64,000 bases of DNA from Rutpela maculata (lineage: Eukaryota > Arthropoda > Insecta > Coleoptera > Cerambycidae), in assembly GCA_936432065.2 (NCBI GenBank), contig OW386285.2:36263920-36327919 (forward strand), in the 5' to 3' direction. Below are positions 23,888-33,094 of this stretch, piece by piece. The notes below the pieces were generated by a model. It made no database searches and had not been told where the DNA came from. It worked only from the letters and a program-made list of their open reading frames with translations. Position 1 is the stretch's first letter. Each line of letters opens with the position of its first letter. A program made the translations under genes and the position numbers.

Positions 23888-24715
23888 GTTTCGTACCACT
23901 GTGTGGCGTGTGCTTTATCCTGAAAATTATTGCATATTGTGTCCGCCCTAAGCCTTCCTCGAAAAAACTACCAGCATAACGGAAAAGAACACTACTTTTA
24001 CTTCCACATCCAGTGGAAGTATAGTAACGCAAAAAAAAATTTGAAAATTTTTATTGTTCAAAAAGGCTTAAAATGTCATGAAACGTCGAGATTTTAAGTT
24101 TGAGCAAAAAAATGTCTGTCTGTCGGTTGGTTTGTCTGTCTGTAACTATTTTTGTGCGCACGCTTACTCTGGCGTTTAAGGTATTGATTTGTTTGGTACA
24201 TATATGCACTTTAACGAGATCTGGAACTAGATTATATTTTGATCTTATTCCTTTGAAGATTTGGAGGGTAAATTGGGGTAAATGGAGGTAAATAGGTAAA
24301 TCAAGCAAGTACGAGTCCATAAAATTGGTATTTAGTGTATCATAAACATTTTTGGCATTAGCCACCCCCATTACCACCCCCACCCCATTATTAAAGAGGG
24401 TGAAAAAAATCAAATTGTCATTTAGTGTGTATACAAGAACCAAAGGCCTCAATCCACCCCCACTACCACCCCCCTTCCACCACCCCCACCCTCACTACCG
24501 ATGTGGCATATCGTTTTATGGGTTTTTGGGGTAGACGACTTCAATTATTATATTATTAAAATTATTTCCACATACAATTTTTTTTAGTTGTGAGAGATTT
24601 GGATAGAAAATCTGGATGTGGAAGTAGTGATTCATAGGGCAACGGTTTCCTAATATATTGTGAAAAATTCAGAGTAACACATTCTATACTTTTCGGGTAT
24701 TAATACACAAGAGGT
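23888..24715 (+). repeat. Satellite-like unit split by a Helentron-like insertion
   Basis: The flanks 23888-23999 and 24651-24715 together form one unit of the tandem repeat at 25196-25535. Shared words include GGCGTGT, CCTGAAAATTATTGCATATT, AAAAGAACACTACTT and ATTGTGAAAAATTC. The unit is split in the middle, which fixes the ends of the inserted element. Confidence 0.7.
24000..24650 (+). mobile_element. Helentron-like non-autonomous element, copy B
   Basis: A 651-bp copy of the family seen at 12897. It starts ACTTCCACATCCAGTGGAAG and has the inverted subterminal CTGGATGTGGAAGTAGTG near 24613-24630. It ends GGGCAACGGTTTCC, 20 bases past the subterminal repeat. The interrupted satellite unit shows no target duplication: the element sits between two T residues of CTACTTTT|TAATATATTG. 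T-T insertion with asymmetric ends and no duplication is expected for Helentrons. No coding capacity. The C-rich interior (CACCCCCACTACCACC) gives spurious open frames on both strands at 24051-24534. Confidence 0.75.
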
Positions 24716-25195
24716 CGATTTTTACCCGATGAGTTTTATTGACCATGAAAATTATTCGAGAATTAAGGGCATTGAAAAATAAAATAAAATAAAATAATAA
24801 GCGGAGGGGAGCAAAATTTCAAAAATAATTTTGATGTTCTGGTCCTGGGAGAGGTAATTACTCCCTTTAACCCCCCCCCCTAGCTACGTCCTTGGTCTAT
24901 ATTCCATATAAAATTTTTATTGTTTCTCGTGTTAACTGGGACACTTTCATTGTTAGCTTCGTTAATATTTTCTTGTGAAACATCACCAAATCGCTTTTTC
25001 TCATTCATTTTGTGTACAGAAATCAAGATGAAGCGAAATGTCAGCTTTTAACAATTTCACTGACTTTTCAGTTTGACACATGGCTACTACGAAAAAGTTA
25101 CATAAATCTTTCTCGATTTTTTCCACTGATCGATAACCGTTTTTCACATTTTAAAAAAATTCTATTGGTTGATTTTTATATTAATCGAGAAAAAA
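24716..25195. other. No gene recognised
   Basis: AT-rich spacer between satellite units. A motif-free open frame at 25012-25230 is not accepted as a gene. Confidence 0.45.
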
Positions 25196-25535
25196 ATATA
25201 ATCTGCCGGCCGGCGTGTACCTTAACCTGACAAATTTTGCATATTGCGTCCCCCCTAAGGCTTCCTCAACATACATGAAAGGAACACTACTGTCTTTATA
25301 TATTGTGAAAAAATCAGAATGGCACACTATACTTTTTGAGAAAAAAAATAAAATCTGCCGGCCGGTGCGCGGACGTGTACTTTCCTGAAAAATTTTGCCT
25401 CCTACGACTTCATCGAAAAATCTACAAGCATAGCTGAAAAGAACACTACTTCTTAATTTATTGTGAAAAAATCGGAGTGGCACACTTTTTAAGAAAAAAA
25501 ATATAATCTGCCGGTCGGCGTGTACCTTATTCTAG
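25196..25535 (+). repeat. Tandem repeat, about 150-bp unit
   Basis: Two and a fraction units beginning ATATAATCTGCCGGCCGGCG (25196), AATAAAATCTGCCGGCCGGT (about 25347) and ATATAATCTGCCGGTCGGCG (about 25500). Each contains GAACACTACT and ATTGTGAAAAAATC. The CpG-rich GCCGGCCGGCG block stands out against the AT-rich background. Confidence 0.75.
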
Positions 25536-26317
25536 GTGTTAAATAAACAACTGAAGCAAAGCAAATGGAAAGTACATTTTTCAATTAATTATTCTCTTTT
25601 CTAATTGCAGTCCTCTAAAAGCAAAATAATTACCTATTACACGAAAACTGAATAATTCATAAACTTTTCTAATAATAAATTGGTTAAGTAATTTTTCTAG
25701 TATATGTACTCAGCACAAAGTTAATTATGCTGTTTAGACGGATATTTTCTGACGAAATTTAATTTTATAAAGGAAAACATAACATTTTTGCTTCCTAAAT
25801 ATTATTACCCTCACAAAGAAAACTTCGTATCGGTATCTGCAAAGTAAACTCAATACGAGAAAAAGCTTTTAGCTGCTGTTTCTTAATATGCGTCATTCTG
25901 GATATTTCAGTCAATAAGTTATTTAAACATTTTTGCTTTTTACCATTCGACGTCGCCGCTTTTTTATTTTTTGACAATCTCATTATAAATTAGTTTCAAT
26001 TTTCTCTTTAATTATAATTCTTGCTTTATACGTTATTGTTTTACTTCCTCGCATAGTTTTGTTTATCTGTTCCAAATATGGATTAAATTTTATGCCTACT
26101 GAACACTTGACATTAGAATCATGACTTTAACTAAAATAAAGAAGTCATTTTGAGCTGGAAGTTTATTGAACATTTATTATTATTGTTACAAGATGGAGAA
26201 GACCTGAGAGAGCTCAAAATGTAATACAATATGAAATATAATATAATAGAGGTGTACCATAATTATAAAGTAGCGTAACATATTTTGGTCATACATATTT
26301 TGTAAATGTAATGCTAC
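25536..26317. other. No gene recognised
   Basis: AT-rich. A motif-free open frame at 25795-25983 (minus) was set aside. Confidence 0.45.
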
Positions 26318-26443
26318 GTACAATCGGCGTCATCTTAAACTCACCACCATTAGAGATGCTCCCTTTCTAACATTATTTGTAGTGACGCGTGTTAGAAAGA
26401 GAGCATCTTCAATAGCGGTGAGTTTAAGCTGACGCCGATTGTA
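26318..26443. repeat. Near-perfect 126-bp hairpin
   Basis: Left arm GTACAATCGGCGTCATCTTA, AACTCACC and GAGATGCTC.CTTTCTAAC. Right arm is the complement, GTTAGAAAGAGAGCATC, GGTGAGTTTAAGCTGACGC and CGATTGTAC. The loop is about 15 bases. It is the strongest hairpin in this part of the window. A MITE is most likely. Confidence 0.85.
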
Positions 26444-26458
26444 CATGCAATATAAATA

Positions 26459-26593
26459 ATAGTATATTACGTAATGAGTGTTGTAAGAAGCATATTACGC
26501 ACGAATGGAAAAGTTACGCACGATGCCGCGTAGCGGCGAGTGCGTATTTCCATGAGTGCGTAATTGCTCTACAACTCGAATTATGTACTATAC
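26459..26593. repeat. Imperfect palindrome with CpG-rich core
   Basis: Arms TAGTATATTACGTAATGAG.TGTTGTA and the complement of TACAACTCGAATTATGTACT. The core contains GCACGATGCCGCGTAGCGG and CGAGTGCGTA. It directly follows the hairpin at 26318 and abuts another TIR element. Confidence 0.6.
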
Positions 26594-26889
26594 TTTACCT
26601 ACGATCATATCTATTTATTTATTTAGTAAAATCTGAATTTAGTTTACTTGTCAATAATATTATTCAACAAATATTATGTCAGTTTTGACAGCGTTTGAAA
26701 ATTACGTAGGCGCATTTGTTTTTTAAACCCCGCGTCAGCGATATAAGCCACCTATAATTACGTGTCCCGTGCGTTTTATTTACCGTGCGATTTGTTTACA
26801 GTGCGATTTGTTTACAATACGTAAAGTTCAACTTACATAGATGGCAGGTAGTGTGTTTTTTACTATTTACAGCAGTGATCGTAGGTAAA
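26594..26889. mobile_element. Small TIR element (MITE)
   Basis: TIRs TTTACCTACGATCA and TGATCGTAGGTAAA lie 296 bp apart. Inside are three near-direct copies of GTGCGATTTGTTTA at about 26790-26825. No coding capacity. Confidence 0.65.
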
Positions 26890-27143
26890 TATAATTATTA
26901 ACTCTATCATCTATCTTTAAAACATTTTATTGATTGAGTATGAATAACTTTGTTAGATAATGAGCTTAGGAAAATGTGTCTTTAACACTTTATAGGTGGT
27001 TAAGAGATCAACCTCAACTTAACCCCTCGATATCAGCACTTTAGCTGAATATGTTGTCTATCAGGAGAAGGGAGCCTCTATATGCCATAAATACGCATGA
27101 CTGTACCGTTGAACATTTTCAATTGCATCATTGTCGCGCACAA
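26890..27143. other. Spacer, nothing recognised
   Basis: Short stretch between the MITE cluster and the next foldback. Confidence 0.4.
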
Positions 27144-27724
27144 GCCACGGCGCACAGTGGGAAATTTATGGGTTTTTTTGGACAAAAATTGAGACGCGGC
27201 TTATTTCACAATCGATTGAAGTAATTTTTTTTTAAGTAATCATCAAGAGCTGTAGTTTACTCCACCACTGCTAAAATTTGGAAAAAGTCGATTCTTATTT
27301 TTACTTTTGACCATTAATGCGATTATCCCTGCAAGGACGAAAGGTATATTTTTCTTATCGAATTTTATCACATTTTTAAAAAGAGTATTTTGATCATTTT
27401 AAATGTCTAGCATTATGTTTTTAATATCTGACGTCAAATTGACGATATTGACAGCTGTCAGCTGTCAACTAGCTGTCGAATAGCCATAAAGAATTAAAAT
27501 ACTTGACACCATTATATAACTTTATATTTTTGTGGTCGCTGAGTTCATATTTGATGTTAAATTGACATTTGGTCAAATAGTCATATACTATTAAGAAACT
27601 CAACATCATTGTATGGCTTTGTTTTTAAGAACGCTAAGTTCTGATTTGATGTCAAATTGACGATATTGACAGTTGGCAGCTCCCAACTAGCTGTCAAATA
27701 GCCATAAAATATTATAGTTATTAA

Positions 27725-27848
27725 GGTACCAAGGGTGTTATAAGGATAATAACGCACCGAGGTCGGAAGTGTACAATACCGAGGGCCTCTGGCCCGAGGG
27801 AGTGTACGTCGACCGAGGGCGTCATTATCCTATAACACCCGTGGTGCC
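27725..27848. repeat. GC-rich palindrome, 124 bp
   Basis: Ends GGTACCAAGGGTGTTAT and its near complement ATAACACCCGTGGTGCC. Inside, GGATAATAACGC pairs with GCGTCATTATCC, and the core is CCGAGGGCCTCTGGCCCGAG. Markedly CpG-rich relative to its surroundings. Confidence 0.75.
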
Positions 27849-27856
27849 TTCAACGT

Positions 27857-28181
27857 TTAATGTCCTGCAAGTCTGTTATTTAATTCGAATTTTTTTTTTG
27901 TTTTGACATTTACGATTTATTAATTTGACATCCATTATGTTCAGAACGATTTGATTTAAAAGAGAGTAAAAATAAAAATTGTTTGTAAACGCCGCCGTTG
28001 CATAGCAACGCATTTTGTTTGTCAATAACGCTATCATAATTTGCTTGTTTTGGGTTGTATTATAATTTTATAATGCCCTAGGGCGTTATAGATATTCATA
28101 ACGCCCTAGGGCGTTATTTTTCATTTAATGTATCTCAAAATAGGATGGTTATTGTAAAATAACAGACTTGTAGGACATTAA
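27857..28181. mobile_element. TTAA-bounded MITE with nested palindrome
   Basis: TIRs TGTCCTGCAAGTCTGTTATT and its complement (one mismatch) are bounded by TTAA on both sides, 325 bp apart. This suggests piggyBac-type targeting, although the TIR does not look like a typical piggyBac end. It contains the palindromic block at 28073-28118 and CGCCGTTGCATAGCAACGC at 27992-28010. No coding capacity. Confidence 0.65.
28073..28118. repeat. Double CCCTAGGG palindrome
   Basis: TAATGCCCTAGGGCGTTATA, a short spacer, then ATAACGCCCTAGGGCGTTAT. Each half is itself a palindrome and the two halves are inverted copies of each other. Confidence 0.8.
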
Positions 28182-28963
28182 AAAAATTAACACCATTTAT
28201 TAACCTTATGTTTTTGAAGTCGCTGAGTTCAAGTCTTTTATTTTTTGTATACATTTTTTTCTGGTGTTACCTACATTTACGAGATAACAACTCGAGAGCA
28301 CCTGGTGTTAATTGCTGTTCTTATTTATTTTCATGAATCCTGAGATCACTAAATCAATGGCTGAGACGTAATTAAAAGTTGAAAAGGTTGATTAGTTGAT
28401 TCCCTCTGATACATCCTACTATAGTTTTATTATTGGCCTCCTGGGCCTCTTCTGATAAGAACCCCAATAACCCTATTGACTTAGCGATTTTAGTCCCATG
28501 AACTCTAAATATCGCCTATTTGACATCAGATATGAACTCAGCAACCTCAAAAACATAAGTTATACAATGATGTTAAATTTTTAAATACTTTATGGCTATC
28601 TGACAGCTAGTTGACAGCTACCAACTGTCAATATCCGCAATTTGACATCAGATATTAATTCGCGACCTCAAAAACAAAAAAGCTAGATATTTAAATTATC
28701 AAAATACTCTTTTTAAAAATGTGATAAAATACATAAGAAAAATAGATTTTCCGAGATTGCAGGGATAACCGCATTAATGGTCAAAAGTAAAAATAAGAAT
28801 AGACTTTTTCCATATTTTAGTAGTGGTAGATTAAACTACAGCTCTTGAAGTTAACTTAAAAAAAAATTACTGCCCTCAATTGTGAAATGAGCGGCGTTTC
28901 AATTTTTGTCCAAAAAAGCCATAAATTTTCCACAGTGTGGCGACTATACTGAAGATCTATTTG

Positions 28964-29340
28964 GACAAAAACCAAACCGCTAACCATGAGCAAAATTCAA
29001 AAGACTGTATTTATAGTATTCCGTGTGACTGTAACAAACAGTATGTGGGTGAGTCATCCAAATCATTCAGTGCGTTATTTACCGGGAGAATTTAGAATGT
29101 TAAAAATATCGTCTCGTAAAATAAAAGGTCTGATAGGGCTGGCGGTCAATATTTTTTGATTGAACTAATAAAATAGGTAATTTTTGTAATGAAGATGTGA
29201 AATAATGTAATTTAACAGATTTTAGTAAAAATTTACGAATACTTAAAAAGTTGACCGTTACACATGGTGTATTGCCAGGCATTGCTTCGAATTACTCGGC
29301 TTAGCTTGCATCGCACTGAATGTTTAGTCGATGCTGTTTT
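28964..29340 (+). pseudogene. Penelope-like element, GIY-YIG endonuclease fragment
   Basis: Readable from about 28982 as NHEQNSKDCIYSIPCDCNKQ followed by YVGESSKSFSALFTGRI and a stop. CIYSI..C.C...YVGES.K.F is the start of the GIY-YIG endonuclease domain of Penelope-like retroelements, which cuts the target for reverse transcription. The first Gly of GIY is Cys here, and YIG is YVG. The frame ends at 29095. The RT upstream is absent because the foldback ends at 28943. The matching downstream tail is at 30775-31110, beyond the Dong-like insertion. Confidence 0.75.
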
Positions 29341-29375
29341 AGTTTGTTGATTTAAGTAATGAAAATGTTTTATTA

Positions 29376-30725
29376 TTATTGATTATTATTATTTTTTTTT
29401 TATATATATATATATATAAAAGCCTTTATACTCTGTGGCTCCGACACTCACAGAGGGGAGCTGGTAGTACCGGCAGCCACTCCCCACGTCCGTGGGGTGA
29501 GTGACTACTGGGTCCGAGAATCGTGTGCCCTGAGTAGACGTAATGAGCCGAGGATAATGGCCTTCTGCATCCTGCCGGCTAAGATCTCTGCCGAATTTCG
29601 GCATGCCGGTATGATCTTTAGTTCTGAAAGCAGTGTGTGTCTCGTTCCACCGAGGGCTCCTATGATCAGGACCACTAGCTTAACAGTATGGCCAGGGTAA
29701 AGCCTGCGGAGCTCGAAGAGCAAATCTCGATATTTCGCCCGTTTTTCCTCCTCCTTCAAGACAATGTTATTCTCCGCGGGAGCGGAAAGAACTCCACGAC
29801 ATTGTCTTGAGTTGGTGGTTGTCAGGCTTATTAGCTTGTATTTGGCTGATGGTGGGAAACGAGTAGTTCCAATAAATTAGACACTTCTCGTTTCCCACAA
29901 CGGACTCAATATCCCCCGGAGCGTAAGGCAGCACTGGTGTCTCGTCTATCCCATACGAGTGCCTCAAGTGATAATAAAGCACTCGCAATGCTGCGTCGTG
30001 CCTCTGGATATAGGCCGTGGCAGGTCCTGCAGCTGACATCAGGGACCTCTATACCCATGACACGACTTCGATAGACGAGTGTGTTGAATACACCATCCTG
30101 GCATGCCATTATGAATCCCTCGGTCTCAGACTTCAGCCCGGCTGACCTTAAGAAAGCAAAGGTTAGCCTTTCGGATAAGCCGCGGTCTTCTATATTTTTA
30201 TAGAAGACTCCGTGCAATGGCTTATCCGGGTGTAGCTGCAGAAATAGATCAATTTCAGCAGCTTTGACTTGGGCTTTTTGCCGAGCAGGTTCCAACTCGG
30301 TGACAGAGTCGTGATTAACCCGCTCAGCGTCGAAGACCAGACCGAGTTCATCGGCGGCTCTGCGTGCTGCCTTAAACAAAAAGGCTCCTGCCCCTGCACT
30401 TTCATGGTCTCGGACCATGCAGAGGAGGGGATCCGAACTCCTTATGACCTTACAGGCTCCATCCAGAACCATCCTGTTATGGAGACTCTCCAAACTCAAG
30501 AGTCCACGGCCTCCCCGATGTCGTAGGAGATATAACCGTGGAACGGACGATTTAGGGTGCAAACTCCTATAGAGATGCATCTTTTTTCGGGTTCCTACAT
30601 CGAGTTGTCGCAGGTCCTCTTGATTCCATTTAATTACTCCAGAGGAGTAGAAGAGGATCGGAACGGCAAGCATATTGGTAGCAGACACCTTGTTCTTCCC
30701 CGACAGTTCTGAAGAATCTGTATTA

Positions 30726-30766
<41 letters not shown>

Positions 30767-30770
30767 TAGA
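29376..30770 (-). mobile_element. R4/Dong-like non-LTR retrotransposon, 5'-truncated, in an (AAT)n target
   Basis: Transcribed on the minus strand. The 5' side is cut at an (AAT)n tract (30721-30768). The 3' end runs through (TA)n and an A-run into another (AAT)n tract (29376-29396). Dong of Bombyx is known to insert in TAA repeats, so the flanking triplets fit target choice. Only about 1.3 kb remains, from just after the RT core to the 3' end. The element splits the 3' part of a Penelope-like copy. Confidence 0.88.
29505..30720 (-). pseudogene. R4/Dong-like ORF, RT thumb and restriction-like endonuclease, frameshifted
   Basis: The C-terminal half of an R4/R2-type single ORF. The thumb block ELSGKNKVSATNMLAVPIL leads to FYSSGVIKWNQEDLRQLD and RTRKKM, then LYLLRHRGGRGLLSLESLH. 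After GIEVPDVSCRTC the frame breaks. The endonuclease continues from about 30035 in another frame: YIQRHDAALRVLYYHLRHSY, GDIESVVGNEKCLIYWNYSF and ANKPD, the region of the catalytic PD...D/E. A third frame (29759-29505) gives KYRDLLFELRRLYPGHTVKL and SAEILAGRMQKAIILGSLRL. The middle of the C-C-H-C zinc motif is deleted at the first break. The open frame upstream of the thumb translates the microsatellite into 15 asparagines, so its apparent Met start at 30790 is not a real start. Three frames mean no function. Confidence 0.9.
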
Positions 30771-30774
30771 TCAA

Positions 30775-31110
30775 ATTTAGTTAGTGTCAAGGTTAGTGTT
30801 TTTTTTTCAGTTATAATATTATTGTGAATAGTATGATTTAGGATTATATGTTTGGTTTCATGTACATAAAGTAAAACTATGAAGTCAGTTTAAGCTTGAT
30901 TTATTGGAAGCACTTTATCAACAGTTCTGTGTAAGTAGTAAGTATCTCTATGGAAATTTAATATAAAATATAACAAATATATTCTTAATGCTCTGTATTA
31001 ATAGACACATCCAACGCATAAAAGATTTTGTACCTAATAAAGCTTTGAAAAAGGAAACAGATTCAGTTTCCGAAACGTCAGCAAAATACATAGTTTTTAT
31101 ATTTTCGTTC
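30775..31110 (+). mobile_element. Penelope-like element, downstream tail
   Basis: Resumes after the Dong-like insertion. It contains CTTTGAAAAAGGAAACAGAT, then TCAGTTTCCGAAACGTCAGC, a small stem (GGAAAC / GTTTCC) followed by GAAACG. This stem plus GAAACG signature is, from memory, common just after the ORF of Penelope-like elements. Its position about 0.4 kb (insertion removed) past the GIY-YIG fragment on the same strand supports one element. Confidence 0.6.
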
Positions 31111-31280
31111 TTATTCATCATTTGTCAAATGAACGTCCTCTAACTCTTCCTTTGACATAAAAGTTGTAACCGTTGAAGTTACTTTCATTATTTTGTAGAT
31201 TTTACGGATATTTTTTTAGAAAAAAATACATGTGGCTGAGTTCCCAGTAAAAAAAACAGAATTAATAAAAAACCACAATA
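31111..31280. other. Spacer, nothing recognised
   Basis: Short AT-rich stretch ending in the TA target of the next element. Confidence 0.4.
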
Positions 31281-31883
31281 GTCCAGTCAACGGTTAAAAT
31301 GACCAAAATCTCTAACTTGAATGCTAAAGAATGGATTTTGATGAAACCTTGTGCGATGTGTTTGTAATGACGTTAATAAAAAAGTAAAACAAAAAAGATT
31401 AGAGTAGGAAATGATCGGAAGGGGTAGAAAACACCCCTTTTATCACGGGTTCCGTAACTTGTAGAATTAGGTCAAAAATAAAAAAAAATATATTTACCTT
31501 TTTTGGGCCAAAATAAGGTGTTTTTACTCTTGTGAATATTTTCCAAAAATTCATATTTTTCGAGATATTGCCACTCGAAAATTCCTAAAAGAGGGCGAGG
31601 AAAAATGTAAAACTTGAAAAAATCTGAAAAAATTCAGATGAATGTAATGTCGTAATACAAGACTTTTTTTTTATTTGTAACTTTTCTGTAAAGTGCGTTT
31701 TCACCGAGTTTTTCCGGAAAAAGATGAAAAACTACCCCTTTTTCTGAAATCGATCGGGAATGTCTACATTTTCGGCGCGATTTTAGAGCGAAAAATGCAC
31801 AATTCCAGTATTTTAGTCCGTTGCTAGGAAACTATCAGAAAACAGATCGGAAAAGATGCGTTGCCAAGCAACGATCAATAAAG

Positions 31884-31937
31884 CCGTACGGGAATGTTAC
31901 TTCCCGGCCTAGGCCGGGAAGTAACATTCCCGTACGG
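31884..31937. repeat. Perfect 54-bp palindrome
   Basis: CCGTACGGGAATGTTACTTC then CCGGCCT, followed exactly by its complement AGGCCGG GAAGTAACATTCCCGTACGG-type half. No loop. It would extrude as a cruciform. Confidence 0.9.
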
Positions 31938-32098
31938 TTTTTTATATATATTTTAATATGTTAATATTTTTGATTTTTATACGTTTAAAATAGTATTGAT
32001 TGTGATTTCAGAATTTTTTTTTAATGTTTATATTTTTGATTTTTATACGTTTAAAATAGTATTTATTGTGATTTCAGAAAAAATAGTATGTGTACTTC

Positions 32099-32197
32099 GG
32101 TGTGAAAGCACATTCCCAGACTTCGATGCTTGTTGGCCTCGGCTAGCGCCTCGGCCAACAATTGCATCGTCGTCCGGGAATGTATCGCTTTCACACC
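32099..32197. repeat. Imperfect hairpin, about 99 bp
   Basis: GTGTGAAAGCACATTCCC pairs with GGGAATGTATCGCTTTCACA, and TTGTTGGCCTCGG with CCTCGGCCAACAATTG. The core is GGCTAGCGCC. It lies in the same 468-bp insertion. Confidence 0.8.
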
Positions 32198-33094
32198 TAG
32201 ATACACAATATACTATTCTTTGAAATCGTAGCGCTTTAAAAATATGTAATTCAAAAATTTGAAGAAATTCAGACCTACGCATGGAGGCCTTTTAAATATT
32301 TTTTATCTCTTGGAATTTTTTTGTAACTTGCTAATTTTCCGAGTTCCAGGCAAAAAATTACAAAAAAAATTTCCGGAAAACTTTTTCACATTTTCAATTT
32401 GTAAATGGTATAACTATATAGGTTTCACATTTTTTTATAATACATATAAATCACGCTCATTTTTCGAATTGTCATGTATTTTTTGATGTGTAAAAAATGT
32501 AGTATATTATTTATCGTGAAAAACTGCCTGTAACTCGGAAAATTAGCAAGTTACAAAAAAATTCCAAAAGACAAAAAATGTTTAAAAGATCTCAATGCAT
32601 CCTACGTCTGAATTTTTTTGAATTTTTAAATTGCATATTTTTGAAGCGCTACAATGTCAAAGATGGAGGTAGTTTTTCATTTTTTTTCGGAAAAACTTGG
32701 TGAAAACGCACTTTACAGAGAAGTTGCAAATAAAAAAGTCTTGTATTTCGATGATACATTCACCTTAATTTTTTCAGATTTTTTTTCAACTTTTACACTT
32801 ACCTTCCCCATTTTTAAGAATTTTCGAGTGGCCATATCTCGAAAAATACGCATTTTTCGAAAAAATTCACAAGAGTAAAAACATCTTATTTTGGGCCAAA
32901 AAAAGCAAATAGGTACATTTTTTTAAAATTTTTTACCTAATTCTGCAAGTTACGGAACCCCTTCCGATCATTTCCTACTCTATCTTTTTTTTTTAGCTTT
33001 TTTATTAACGTCATTACAAACACATTGCACAAGGTTTCATCAAAATTCGTTCACTACTACTCAAGTTAGAGGTGACCTCCCGTTGACTGGACTA

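Larger units (their letters stand above)
27144..28943. mobile_element. Foldback element with nested palindromes
   Basis: Ends GCACAGTGGGAAATTTATGG and the complement of CCATAAATTTTCCACAGTGT. The arms (about 27151-27720 and 28200-28942) match over TTGAGACG, CTACAGCTC/GAGCTGTAG, TTACTTTTGACCATTAATGC and AACTAGCTGTCAAATAGCCAT. The arms contain a repeated unit with GTCGCTGAGTTC, GATGTCAAATTGACGATATT and GACAGCTGTCA. The centre holds further palindromes and a TIR element. No gene. The right end abuts the Penelope-like fragment. Confidence 0.8.
31753..32220. mobile_element. 468-bp insertion with 8-bp target duplication
   Basis: Flanked by TGAAATCG at 31745-31752 and 32221-32228. The uninterrupted arm elsewhere has the sequence once, so the empty site is known. 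The insert holds a perfect 54-bp palindrome, a direct repeat of about 55 bp (31967-32019 and 32030-32080) and a second hairpin. The ends do not form obvious TIRs. Part of its right end recurs at 62446-62496. Confidence 0.75.
31281..33092. mobile_element. Complete long-TIR foldback (GTCCAGTC family)
   Basis: Termini GTCCAGTCAACGG and CCGTTGACTGGAC are flanked by TA on both sides (31279-31280 and 33093-33094). The arms are about 600-700 bp and meet near 32375-32390 with almost no unique spacer. They match the single arm at 1530-2255. The left arm is interrupted at 31753-32220. No transposase is present, so the element is non-autonomous. A TA target suggests Tc1/mariner-type mobilisation. Open frames inside (32259-32486, 32654-32878) are arm sequence. 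Confidence 0.88.

Noticed and set aside
24051..24534. Open frames across the C-rich part of the Helentron-like element
   Set aside because: Products of low-complexity CACCCCCA and TCTG repeats; the same region is not open in copy A.
26318..26889. Possible CRISPR-like array
   Set aside because: The repeats are inverted and of different lengths, not regularly spaced direct repeats, and the DNA is eukaryotic.
29767..30790. A complete protein starting at the Met upstream of a poly-Asn run
   Set aside because: The poly-Asn is the (AAT)n microsatellite read in frame, and the R4/Dong-like thumb starts after it. The Met and Asn run are not part of the original protein.
31884..31937. A transcription terminator
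   Set aside because: Loopless 54-bp palindrome within a nested insertion in nuclear DNA; bacterial-type termination is not relevant.
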